Shown: positions 36,335 through 47,759 of the stretch, piece after piece
Layout of the letters: the number at the start of each line of letters is the position of its first letter
Position numbering within the stretch: the first letter of the stretch is position 1
Assembly (NCBI GenBank): GCA_002224055.1
Contig: AZLU01000022.1
Coordinates: 186,001 to 250,000 of the forward strand
DNA: 64,000 bases
Direction: 5' to 3'
Origin: Pezizomycotina sp. ARF18
Taxonomy: Eukaryota > Ascomycota
The notes under the pieces: model-generated
The model's database searches: none
What the model was told of the DNA's origin: nothing
Seen by the model: the letters and a program-made list of their open reading frames with translations, nothing else
Program-made: the position numbers and the translations under genes

Positions 36335-38667
36335 TAGTAGTAATAACTATATTATAAAAAAGTATAGCTATATCCGCGCTATCTTAAAACGATAATCTAG
36401 ATCTTAGACAGTAACGTCGCGAAGCTCGTAACATAGTACGTTCTTAAAGAATAACTCCGTTTTTTATCTCGCTGCCTATCGCGCTATTATAAGGTATTAT
36501 AAGCACGCTCGCTATAATAAAGTAAATAATCCTAATATTATACCCGCCGACCCTAATAAAAGATACCTACTATAGCGCCGAGTATACCTGAGCTATCTAA
36601 TATCGTATAATAAGTAATCGCTATAATCCTATCCGCTACTTAAGTAAAATAGCGACTAACTACTCTAAAAGAGGTATATACTTATAGAACTACGTATATT
36701 AAAGCTCGCTAATACTATCGTAAAATCTAAGACCCTAGATAAAAGCTTAATAAAGACGAATAGGCTCGTTATAATATAGTAATAGTACTTATTACTTCGC
36801 GGTAAGAATTAAGTAGATTTATATTTTAACGCTAAAAACGAAGAGCATAAGCTATTTAAATAACCCTTAATCTATAAACTTTATAAATAAGAGGTAAATT
36901 AATAAATTTAGAACTTTAGCTAATAAGTATATATTAAAGACGACGATAATATATATACGTATATTAACCGCGCGAAAGGATAATAAGTAAATAAAGGCTT
37001 TTAACTTAGGACTCCGCGATAATTAGCTTATTAAAAATATTTTAAAAGGATTACTAAATTATATATATATATTATCTCTATTACGTTACTAATAGTAGTA
37101 AAAGGCGTTATAAAAATCTCGAGTAAATAATAAGCCTATTAAGCTAAAAAGAAGTACGTTAAAAGTATAAAAGCTTACGTACGATAAATCTAGCGCTAAT
37201 ATAAGCCGCGCTAAAAGAAAAATAAGAGTAATAATAATATAACTATATAGTAATAAAATAGGCGCTAATAATAAAGATACTAGTAATAATATAAATACTA
37301 ATAGTAATAAAAAAATAGAATATATTAAGATAGCGTAATCCCTCTAAGAAAAGATTATAGCTATAAAGAATTAGTAGCTATAAGTAGCTAGTAAAAGCGC
37401 GCTATTATAAAGCGTATTAATATAGAGAATATAATACTATTATTATATATAGCTATATATAATATTCTACTATAAGCGTTTAATCTTATAATTAACGCTA
37501 GTAATAAAAAAAGATTTTAGACCCGGTTAATTATAGAATAGCGCCGGCTAGTAATATTATTTAGATAATACTAGAGAAATAAATAGACTCTTCATATTAG
37601 CCCGCCGCTAATTACCGCGCCTACCTATAAAGCTAAAAAGCGCCGCCTTAGTTATAAACTTAAAAAGAATAAAGACTAAATATAGATAGTATAGAATATA
37701 AGCGAAATAACGATACTTTAAAATAATATTATAAGGTACTTACTAGCTTAAATAACGGTTAGTACGCTAATAATATAAATAATATTATATTATAGAATAA
37801 TAAAGATTTTACGAAGTCGATATAGTTAAACTACCTTATTACGTACGTATAGAAGACGATTACGTTATTTTAGCTACTTATATCGAAATATACGCTTAAA
37901 GTAAATATTAATAGTAAACGTAAGTCGTTATAATAATCGGCGTCTATTATTATAAGAAATTTAGATAAGCTAAGCTATATTATAGTATAGTTAGTTAAAT
38001 AGGGACTAACGTTTAATCTCTTAGATTAAACGTACTAACGTTTTAATATTATAAACGGGTAAAATCGCTCTTTAAGCGCTTAAATAGGAAAGGATATTTT
38101 ATTAGCTATATAGAATAGTAAAAACTATTACGAACTAGCTTAATTATAGTAAATAGACGCTTATTATAAGATAGAGTAAATAGTATAAAAATAGTACTAG
38201 GCGCTTAATTATTAATAAAAGTAATCTTACCGTTTATTATAAGATCTAGGTAATAACTATTATAGAAGATATATATATTAACGTTCCTATAAAATATATA
38301 TAATAGTAAGTATTCTATTAGGCGCTTAAGCGTTAGGTTAAAAAACCGCGCCCTTTATAAAAGATTTATAGATATAAATAGCGCCTTATAAATAGTAGAG
38401 TTAGAAAATAATAGTAGATTTAATAATATAGTTAATAATATAATCGATATAGCTAGATACTTTTATAGTAATAAGAAAAATAATTAGTAGATAATAGATA
38501 AATAGATTAAGATAAAATTATAAATATACTATAAAGCGCTCTAACTCGAGAGGCCGCGATTTAATACTATTATACTCTATTCTTATCGTTTATTATAATA
38601 GCGGCGGTAAGTATAGTAATTAGTTAAATAATAGTAAATTTAAGGATATACTAGCCTTATATAGTAT

Positions 38668-39283
38668 TGTAAGGCTGGTGCCTTACAAGTGGTAAGCCTC
38701 GAGATGAGTCGAGCCTGCACGCAGTGCCGTGCAGTGCCAGGTGGCAGTCCCCACCTACCTTATGTAGCGTGCCTTCGAGCGAACAGTGGCTTTGTTCTCG
38801 TCTACCTTTTTGCCAGTTGCCCAGTGGTAGGCCATGGCACTAAGGAAGGTCCCACATTCGGATGCACTGGTGCGCCTGACATCTGAATAGCCGATATACT
38901 TCGGTTCGAGCCCGGCGCAAAACGCAGATGGCCGTGTCAGGTATACAGCCTGGCGCAGCGCTGGTCTTGCTAGGTAAGCACGAGGGCAAAAGGGTTTACC
39001 CTTTTGGGTATGTACGTCAGGTAGCACGCGCCTCAGTACGTGCGCGGTACAACGGCGCCTGAGGGGGATGATGTAAGGCATGGTGCTTACAGTGGTAACC
39101 TCGAGATGAGTCGAGCCTGCACGCAGTGCGTGCAGTGCCAGGGTGGCAGTCCCACCTACCTTATGTAGCGTGCCTTCGAGCGAACAAGTGGTTGTTTCGT
39201 CTACCTTTTGCCAGTTGGCCAGTGGCAGGCCATGCACTAAGAAGGTCCCACATTCGGCATGGCACGGCCCGGATGCGCCTGCA
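38668..39283. mobile_element. TRIM-type mini-LTR element (616 bp), nested in the copia fossil
   Basis: Two direct repeats, 38,668-38,881 and 39,072-39,283 (~213 bp), begin with TGTAAGGC and end with CA. They flank a 190-bp interior with no coding capacity. The whole is bounded by a 5-bp target duplication AGTAT (38,663-38,667 and 39,284-39,288). A purine tract (GAGGGGGATGATG, 39,061-39,073, overlapping the repeat edge) lies next to the second repeat as a polypurine-tract candidate. The interior holds GGTTCGAGCCC (38,903-38,913), like a tRNA B-box or T-arm, and an 18-bp palindrome at 38,988-39,005. Composition is GC-normal against the TA-rich host element, so it arrived after RIP of the copia or escaped it. 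Size and architecture fit a terminal-repeat retrotransposon in miniature mobilised in trans. Confidence 0.75.
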
Positions 39284-41435
39284 AGTATTAAATAATAGTT
39301 AGTGCCTAAATAATTATAGCTAAAATAGAGTAGTAGAACGCTTTCTACTAACTATTTAAATAAGGTATACGTAGCGCTTTATAATATAGATCTACCGCTT
39401 TATCTATAAAAAAAAACCGCCGATTATTTATAAACTAAAGAATATATTCCTATAAAGGCGCTTCGCGTAAAACACCTTATAAAGCGTATTAAGGCTATAA
39501 CTAGATATTAGTAAACTTTACCTATTTAGTATTAATATATAGGTAAGGATATTATTATTAATAAACTTACTATAGAAATATATAAAATTTAAAGGTAGCG
39601 GTAAGATAGTTAGAGTATAATCTACTTAGCGTAAGGTACTATAACCTTTTATTTATAATAGCCGCTAAATAAATCTACCGTAAAAATTAATATAACGATT
39701 TATACTTGCTACTAGTCTAGCTTCTTAACTTCTATTAACGCGGTAATCCTCGCTATATATTAAGATATTAGAGATTTAGATACCGTTATTTACGCTTAGG
39801 TAATAAATCGCTAAAAAAAAATAAAATAGTAGTAGTAATAAAAAAAACTCTCTTACTAAAAAAATTATAGTATATAAGAACTAATTTAAATAAGTATAAA
39901 AAGAATCGAGTAGTAGCGTCTATTATCGCTAAAGTAAATACTTTACTATAAATACGCTTAAAATAAGATCGTTTACTATAAGGTAAAACTAATAGTTTTA
40001 GGCTATCTATAGGATTAATAAAACGATAATATAATTTACCGGTTATTAAATTTTCTATAGCCCGTATTATTCTAGTAATAGCCGCCGCGTTAGATCTTAA
40101 GGTACGATATAGAGATATTACCTTTATATTTCTTAAAAGAGATTTAGCGCCTAATTAGTAAGTAAATATACTCGCGCTAAAGAATATATACTAATATAAA
40201 ATAATTCCTAATAAACTAATATATAAAAATATAGTATACTATTCCGCCTTACTAAATTAATATATAGTCTATATATCTCGCTATTAATCTAAAATAATAA
40301 ACTTTATAAAGTATTAACTAGTATAGAAATTATATTAATTACCCTATATATGAGTATATACTATAGCTTAAAGATATTAATATAGAAAATATCGATATAT
40401 ATATTTTATATTTATCGATAACTTACTTATTATTATATAATAAATTAGCCGATAAGATTAAAGAAAAGCTACTAAACGACTTAATATTAAATAATTTAAT
40501 AATATAGTATACTTTTTAAAGCTTAAATTAAGAGGAATCGCCGCGAAAGAATAATATACTTATCGAGAGGTATATATTAATAGATTACTTTAACGTTATA
40601 GTATATAGAACTACGTTAGTTACGGTAATATTAATAGTTTAATATTCCGCGCTACGTCGTTTAAGGAGAATTAATCGTTAGACTAAAGGACTATCGTAGT
40701 AAACTTAGAGGAACTTAGTATCTAACGATTTAGACGCGCCTAAAACTAGTTTTCGCTTAATTAGAATTAGCTACCTTTATTATCTACTTAAAGGACTTAT
40801 AATATACCGCGATATAGTAGTTATACGCTATCTATAAGAGACGTATAAATATAGCCTACGCTTTAGCTCGAGTAATACTATAGAGAGATATAGCCTTAAG
40901 AATATATAGATAGTAATTTTACTCGAGCTAAAGATTATTACTTAGTTAGTAGCTATACCTTTATAATATATAGAGGAGTAGTATCGTTTATATATAAATA
41001 AACTACCGTCGCTATTTTAATAATAGAGGTAAAATATATAGTACTTAGCGCCGCGACTTAGGAGGTAGTATAGCTTAGAAGGATATTTTGTTAAGTCTAC
41101 TTATAAACTAGTAGACTAAAGCTATTAGTAACGAGGATATAATTTCCGTTAAATTAAAAATTAATAATATAAGTATCTACTACCTAGCTATAAAACGTAG
41201 CTTATAACGTTAATAAACGAACTAAGTATATCGATATTAAATATTATTTTATTAGGAGAAAATTAAAGATTATAAGATCGCGCTAGCGCGGTTAATATCG
41301 GCTAATAACGTCGCTAATATATTTATTAAACCGCTAGCTCTACCGGTATTCGTTAACTAAGGTAGGCGCTAAGAGTACGCCCTATTCTAGATCGTAAAGA
41401 ATAGGGAGGCCTCGTCTGTAGCGGGTAAGGGAGGC

Positions 41436-41675
41436 TATTAGATATAAGTAGTAAACGAATATTAAACGATATAAATATATCGAGAATTACCCGTAGCGCT
41501 ATATATCGACCGACCTCGCCGAGCTCTATAATAAACGGTATATATCGATAAGAAGATATTAATATCGTGAAGATTCGTTTTATATAGGATTTATTTTGTA
41601 TATAAACGGTGGACACTGCCCTCGATAGATAGTTTTGTTCTTTATGCAATTGACAATTTTGATCTTCATCCTTCA
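41436..41675 (+). repeat. 3' LTR of the copia fossil
   Basis: Partner of the 5' LTR. It ends CCTTCA at 41,675, immediately followed by the GGTTT target duplication. Confidence 0.85.
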
Positions 41676-41680
41676 GGTTT

Positions 41681-42049
41681 TACTTCTGTGGCACTTCTTG
41701 ATGACTTCAAGCATTTCCCTATTTGAGAGGGTTTTGGCGTTGATCCAAGATCTCTCCCTATCGCGACCGAGAGGGACAACACATTGGAGACTAGCATACG
41801 CGAAAGGCTCTGTGTACGTAAGATATTTCTAGTCAGCTCAGATGTACATGGCGTAATATGGATGAAATTGGGTTTTTGGTTTTAATTTGGAGGCAGGAGC
41901 AGGAGGCTGCGTTTTTTCAACTCGGACCAATTCTTGCGTAAGAAAAGGGTTGGTTCGAAACAAAAGGCCGCGGAATACTTACTCTTAATCTGGATATATT
42001 TTAGAGCTACAGAGTGTCGTGGGATACTTTCATCAAGACACTGCATTCC
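41681..42049. other. Flank of the copia insertion, no gene
   Basis: This sequence continues the original locus interrupted at 36,101. No coding frame or repeat is recognised. Confidence 0.4.
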
Positions 42050-42700
42050 GATGTATGCAACGTCATGGCCGCAAGAACGTCCATCTGTGCAAGGCCATGG
42101 CTGCAGGGACTAGCTATGCAGTCAATATCCTGGCTACGGGCTTAGCTATACAGTGGATGTCCTGACGACAAGAGCTAACTATGCAATGAATATCCTGACA
42201 ACGAGAGCCCTATGCAATGAATATCCTAGCAACGAGAGCTCTATGCAACTCCATAGCTGCCAGAATTGGCTACGCGACTTCACAGCTGCCCGTTGCGAGA
42301 ATATTGACTTATGCAACGTTATAACTGCGAGTAGTGTTTTCTATTCACGCTTCTGTTTGCTCTTAGTGTATGTAATGCTTACTCCACGCAAGCCGAAAGC
42401 CATGGTTACAAACCCTCTTTTTATGCTACATCATCCCAGCCAGAAGTCGCTATACAACATCCTGGGTGTGGGGAACAGCTATGCAACGTTATAGCCGCAA
42501 TAGTCAACTCTACGAGGATATTGATTTATGCAACATTCTAGCTGCGAGTGCTTTAATGTATCCGTGTTGTTGTATTCTCTTGATCAAAAAACACTTATCG
42601 CCATTTGTTGGAACGATTATAGAACTTCATAGCTTCGACGATCGCTATGCAACGTCGTAGCTGCGAGGGCTTTGGTCGCTATACAACGTTGGTGCTGCGA
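42050..42700. repeat. Degenerate ~33-bp minisatellite (CTATGCAA...AACGAGAG unit)
   Basis: About a dozen units share CTATGCAAYG followed by RTCCTGACAACGAGAG or YRTAGCTGCGAG. Spacing is close to 33 bp in 42,055-42,330, and copies are dispersed to 42,700 (for example 42,480, 42,527, 42,645 and 42,673). A related pair occurs at 54,074-54,126. No coding role is seen. Confidence 0.65.
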
Positions 42701-43699
42701 GTGGTTTGCTGACCCGTGCTTTTACTTTTCTATTAGTTCATCGCAATCTCACTTTTACCGAGGTGAGATTAGCGTTGTATAGAAAGTATTCGGGGTTAGC
42801 TGGAAGCTATACGAGTTACGTCATCTAATTGGCTTTGGAACATAGCAGCCGCCCACCAGCTATGTTGCCGAGGATTTTACGAGAGCCCTTAACAGTTTAT
42901 GGAACGACCAAGGGCTTTGTGATGTTCTACGCGCGTTTGATCTATAGTTTAAAAGTTGGGTATGCTCCGAGGCTCCATTTTACCTTTTGGTTGAATATAG
43001 ATAGTTTGTGATGCCTGAGATAGGCTCAGATATCGTGTGTAACGTCTTGATGTGCGTATTGGGCGATATACAACGCTTGGATCGGGGTAATATATTACGC
43101 TTGAATCTGGCTTCTCCTCGCTGGCATATACTACCAGTGCCAAGGGTGCCGTGTCCCTACTTAGATGATACTTGGAGGTTTTGAGTGGAGTTTATGGCCC
43201 CAGAAAGATTAGCCTTTTAAGAACCAGGGCAGTTGTTATGCTAGTAACATTTCGAATGCCTTGATTGGAACGTATGATATCTAATCGTCCTTCGAAGCCT
43301 TTGATCGTTACTTTATGTTCTTCGAACATGCTTAGAGCGATTCTAATGCTTTTGGATTTCGAACTTATCATTTTTACGAAAGTCAAAACATGGAGTTTAT
43401 AAGGTCGATGACTTTCTTGTATGAGAGAATGGTGCTCGATAAATCGACAATACAGTATAACGCTGAGAGTCGCTCGTTTAATGCCGGGTCTCATTGCATT
43501 ATATGGATATGAATAGCTTCCAAAAGTCCGATAGCCGTATGATTGAGCGTCCTTGGTTATCTACTTCTTGTTTTATTCGTTTATGAGATGGGTATAGCTT
43601 GATCGAGTGCTGATTGTGAGTTACGGTTGTTTCGAGATGTAGCGGAGTGGGTGTTAGCTAACGCGTGGGAGAAAATTTTTCATTTTGAGCACGATGGCA
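42701..43699. other. Intergenic, no gene seen
   Basis: No supported coding frame or repeat beyond stray relatives of the neighbouring minisatellite. Confidence 0.35.
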
Positions 43700-45060
43700 G
43701 AAAAATTTTTAAGGAGAAAAATAGAATAAAAATATTAAAAGTTTGTATTGCGCTCCCTTAATACCTCTAGCTAATCCCTTTCTGGCTCAGGTCTCGGGGA
43801 AATGTCGATAGTATCGGTGGGTTCATCCGGCTCCCGTTGATATCGTCTTGATCTGGATTCAGTAGATCTCTAGTCTAAGTACATTACAGTCACACCCAAA
43901 AAATTGTTTGAAAAAGCAGAGTGAGCTATTGCAATCAATGGAGCAAGACTCCTTCGCACGAGGCCCTGTAAATATACTGCTGGGCTGGTTGCTGAAATAT
44001 TATCGGTAGTCCTGATAGCTGTTTGAGTAGCGGAATAAAGCAAGCAATAAGCATTTAGTTGAAACTGTTGTATCCTTGGGAAGAGGAAGTTAGAGTAAAA
44101 GCAGGAAGGCTTACCTCCTAGTCAGACTCTATGCTTCTCTAGATCTATAAGTCAAATTCAGAACTCCCGATCCTTCCAGTCTGTGGCTAGTCTGCTTGGA
44201 ATATGAGTTGGATGAACGCTTTCGTCGTGCGTGTGATTGTGGTTAGAGTCCGTGCAGTAAATTTCTTGGCAATACGGCATGAAAGCTGGCTTCTGCTCGG
44301 GTTGGCTGCGTATTGCCCAGGGACTTTGAAGAAACCATTAGCGACCTCTGTAACTTTAAAGCAAAAGTCTAAGGGGATAGGCACTTGAAGCTAAAGGCAG
44401 TCAAATCAAAACTTACGGTTGGTTCGTTTATATCTAAAATACTGTTCTCTCGTTGATGCCGAGTGGAATTAGAATCGGATTGCGCGCGTTCTCGTACGTC
44501 TGCGTGATCGTGAACTCCGTATCCTTCGTCTCTTCGAAATCATTCTTCTCCTTCGTGTAAGAAGTTATGCTCTCCCCAATAGCGGACGCCGCGCGGTCCT
44601 ACGGCACGGGATTGTCGTACTGTACAAGCTAACAGTACCAATTTACTTAATTTTAGATTTTCTTTTCTAACAATTTCTTCAAAAAGTCTAGCAGCTTTAT
44701 TGTAGCATGAGAACTGTTCGTCATTATAGCCAGTTCAATTTCTAGCATGCTAAAGGTCTCAAGGAACCTCAGATGTGAGACAATTAGGGCTTTCGTATAT
44801 CGGCGAGACGAAAAGAATTGCTGTCGGTTATCGGAGAGCGGCTTTTGGCGGCTTTCGGGTGTGGTGTTGCGGGAATTGCTTCTAGGGTTGACCGGGACAT
44901 ATGGATTTAGCGGGATTGCAACGTGAATCCGAAATGTTGATAAACGTGGTGTTGTGAAGAATTGTGCTATCTTACAAGGTTTGAAAACGTAGCTCAAACG
45001 AAGAACGTCCAACGACGACCGATATACCAGGAATTCGAAGAAAGAGTGCAATATCACATG
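43700..45060 (-). pseudogene. Unrecognised spliced minus-strand remnant
   Basis: A minus-strand open stretch (~44,450-44,640) has good codon character: RAASAIGESITSYTKEKNDF, EETKDTEFTITQTYENARNP and ILIPLGINERTVF. An intron-like GTAAGTTTTG donor follows near 44,416 with acceptors CCTTTAG or CCCTTAG, then KVTEVANGFFKVPGQYAANP (~44.32 kb). A second donor (GTAAGCCT) is near 44,115. Upstream, 44,653-45,057 carries a helical stretch (FLETFSMLEIELAIMTNSS). Stops interrupt, and neither start nor family could be fixed. It is not identified further. Confidence 0.35.
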
Positions 45061-47480
45061 GGAACAGGCGAACGTCTAGATCTCCATATTGATTATCGGG
45101 ATAAGTCGGCGCAATGCCGTTTCACGGAGACAGCTGGTCCGAAAAAGTTGACAAATACAGGGCAGACTGAGAACTATGAACGAATTTGATACCCCTTGAG
45201 AATAACTTCAGAAAGCTTGCGTATCCAAGGGGGCGCGGCGTCAATAATCGAGCTATGGTTGCCGTTTTGAAAAGCTTATAAACGTAGTGTGAGTGGAGAA
45301 CATTGATATGATTGAACCTTTAGTTAACTGCGGGGCGCTGCTCAAATAAGAGCGACGAACGACGATATGCTCGATTTGCCAGAAGGCTAATATATTAAAT
45401 CCGAGTTCGAAACGAACGATAATGAATTATGGTATATTACGAGCACTTAGCGATTGGCTGGTGGCGCATTGTTTTCATGGAGCCGGCCAGTCCGAAAACT
45501 GACAAACACGTGGCAACTGAAGAACGACGACCGACGATATAGTGCCCTTGGGTTTGTCCGTTTGTGATTTTCTGGTTTTCGCCTTATGGCCCTGGCAAAC
45601 GAAGAAAGTCGAACAACGCTATGCTACCTACAGAAACGCTCACCCTGGGAACCGCCTAACGCAGGTCAAGCGAAGATCGAGGAACGACAATATGATCCAT
45701 CTCGCGCGCTTAAAGCTGGCACATGCAGTGCAAACGAAGAACGACGGGGTGTAAAATCGCTGCTAAAAGCGTGTGCGGTTTTGTTTTATGAAGTCCGAAC
45801 CCCAAAGAGCAGCTGAAGAACGATGAACGACTAAATTATATCAATTAAGTTGGAAAACACGACTCTATGATAGCCAGATGTTCAAAAAGCTGACATAAGC
45901 AGTGCCAATGGCGACTATAAATGGTCCCTAAGCACGTTAAACTTGTAGACGGAGTACGCGAAGCGTCAAACGCGACAATCGAAGAACATGAACGATTATA
46001 CTGTAGGTACATCGCTCGCATTGTTTCTGTTAACCACCCACCCACCCGATCGAAAGTTGACAAAACTCAGGGCAAAATGAAGAACGACGAATATCGGTCT
46101 TCAATATGCGCCAAGCCGCACGTAGAAAGTTGAAGGGGTTATAGGTCCGCGACCCGCTGGAAAAGCTGACAAACGTATGGCAGACGGAGAACAACAACCG
46201 GCTATATAGTCTGTACACTGAGCAAGAAGAGTCTATTTTATGGAGCCGGCCCGATGTCCGAAAAGCTGACAAACCCAGGGCATACGAAGAATGACGAACG
46301 CCGCTCCTCCTATGTCTATGAGTTGTCGCTAAGGGGGTCCGTTTATGCGTTGGATGGTCCGAAAAACTGATAAGCGTATGACTGGCGGGGATTGTCCAAA
46401 CAAGGGCTTATCATGGAGTGCCATGAGTAGGCAAAAACTGTCATTTATGAGTCTCTCAAGTTTAGCGATCCCGAAACTATGGGTTTGGCGCCCAATAAAA
46501 TGGGGCGTTGGTTCTATGAGTCCAAAGGTCTGAAAACCTGACAAACTCAGGGCATACGAAGAACAACTCACGACGTTCCTCAGCATGCCCGTGAGCTGTC
46601 ATCGGATCAAGTTGGTTTATGGGGTTGAGTGGCTTCTCCGACATGCCGCCGGACATAGTAGGACGCTGCTCTCGTTTGATGACTGGGGATTGTCAAAGAA
46701 CGGATTGCCGGATTGCCGGATTGCAGGTGCAATTGCATACGAGCTTCCTTGCGGGCTTGGCGTTTTGTTTCTATGAGGCAGAGCAGTCCGAAAGCTGACA
46801 GACTCAGGTCAAATGAAGAACGACGAAAGACGAACATCATATGCCCGTGAGCTGTAGCGAATCTAGTCTTTTTATGAAGTTCGGCGGGTCAGAAGGCTGA
46901 AAACCGTATACTCAAGTAGCGAGAAACGACGAAATAAACTATGCTTGTGGCCGTCAATGGGTTAAAATTGAGATTTATGAGCCCCGAGATCGACAAACGC
47001 AGTGCAAACAAAGATCGATAAACGATCATATTACGTGCTACTTAGTAAGTCGGGGAATTCTAGCTTTTGTATTGTGTCGATAAGTCCGAAAAGCCACTGC
47101 TGACAAACGCAGGGCTAAACGAACAACGACGAACAACGATGAGCAGTATGCTACGTACTTACAGTACGTAGGAAGAGTCTCTTTATGGTGTTGGCTAAGT
47201 CGAAAACCTGAACTGAAAAACTTATGAAAGTAGTGCCTAAATTACAGGTTATGTGTTCAAACGGCCCTGTTCCCGTATTGCCCGCTAAGAACATGTTGGA
47301 AGAGAAAAGAAAAGTATCAAGAAGGTCCTACCCACTGTTAGAGCGAAAACCGAATGCTGACAAACGCAGGGGGAACAAAGAATGATCCAAGGCGATATGG
47401 TGCATCCGGTACTGGAAAAATAGCTGGGTTTATTTAATGTAAATATACCGAGGTTGACAAACGCAGGATAAACGAAGGAT
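44990..47480 (+). repeat. ~100-bp-period degenerate tandem array with intron-3'-end-like core
   Basis: Around 20 diverged copies share GTCCGAAAAGCTGACAAACG, then CAGGGCAAACGAAGAACGAC, then GAACGACGATATGC. The clearest are near 45,136, 45,495, 46,050, 46,155, 46,255, 46,530, 46,790, 47,088, 47,352 and 47,450. Adjacent well-kept copies are ~95-110 bp apart. On the + strand the CTGACAAACGCAG core has the form of a fungal branch site plus 3' splice site. Several copies carry a donor-like GTGAGC (46,591 and 46,848), GTAAGT (47,046) or GTACGT (47,165) ~35-45 nt downstream of the CAG. The remaining spacer (~60-70 nt, often with TTTTATGGAGCCGGC) is intron-sized. No start, stop or family is recognised, so a plain satellite remains possible. 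Confidence 0.6.
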
Positions 47481-47759
47481 GACAAAGACGATAGAAGAAT
47501 ACAATAACAAAACAAAGAATCGAGTTCCGTATCATTTAATAATTGCGTAAAGTCTCCCAAACCGTTGTCGATGGAGCTATCGTTCCTGTTATTGTTGCCG
47601 GTGACGTTCTCGACGTTCTGATTGAAGGCGTGGCTGGCTATGTTTTCGGACATCAACTATGGATCGATAACGCTCTGTGGAAGCAGCACCGGCTCATTAG
47701 GCGTTGGATGTACTTGACGCGTCCATCTGGAGGCGGGAGCGGAGTATTGAGGCAGCCAG

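Larger units (their letters stand above)
36097..41680 (+). mobile_element. Ty1/copia LTR retrotransposon fossil, RIP-mutated, with flanking target duplication
   Basis: A complete-length but long-dead element. LTRs of ~233 and 240 bp (36,102-36,334 and 41,436-41,675) are bounded by a 5-bp target duplication GGTTT (36,097-36,101 and 41,676-41,680). The interior is extremely TA-rich with coding capacity destroyed throughout (dozens of breaks), the signature of RIP. The reverse transcriptase catalytic box region is still recognisable in its Ty1/copia context near 40.41 kb, so the order is gag-pol on the + strand. A purine tract (GGGTAAGGGAGG) precedes the 3' LTR. A TRIM-type element is nested inside at 38,668-39,283. 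The target duplication is perfect, so the ends have not moved since insertion. Divergence of LTRs cannot date it because RIP changes dominate. Confidence 0.85.

Noticed and set aside
38882-38960. Possible tRNA gene around GGTTCGAGCCC
   Set aside because: No cloverleaf could be folded; the T-stem pairs poorly and no acceptor stem or anticodon arm is seen.
44990-47480. Reading the 45-47.5 kb array as minus-strand exons continuing the intron-rich gene
   Set aside because: On the minus strand the TTTGTCAG acceptor-like end recurs, but no conserved GT donor or branch site accompanies it; the + strand fits better.
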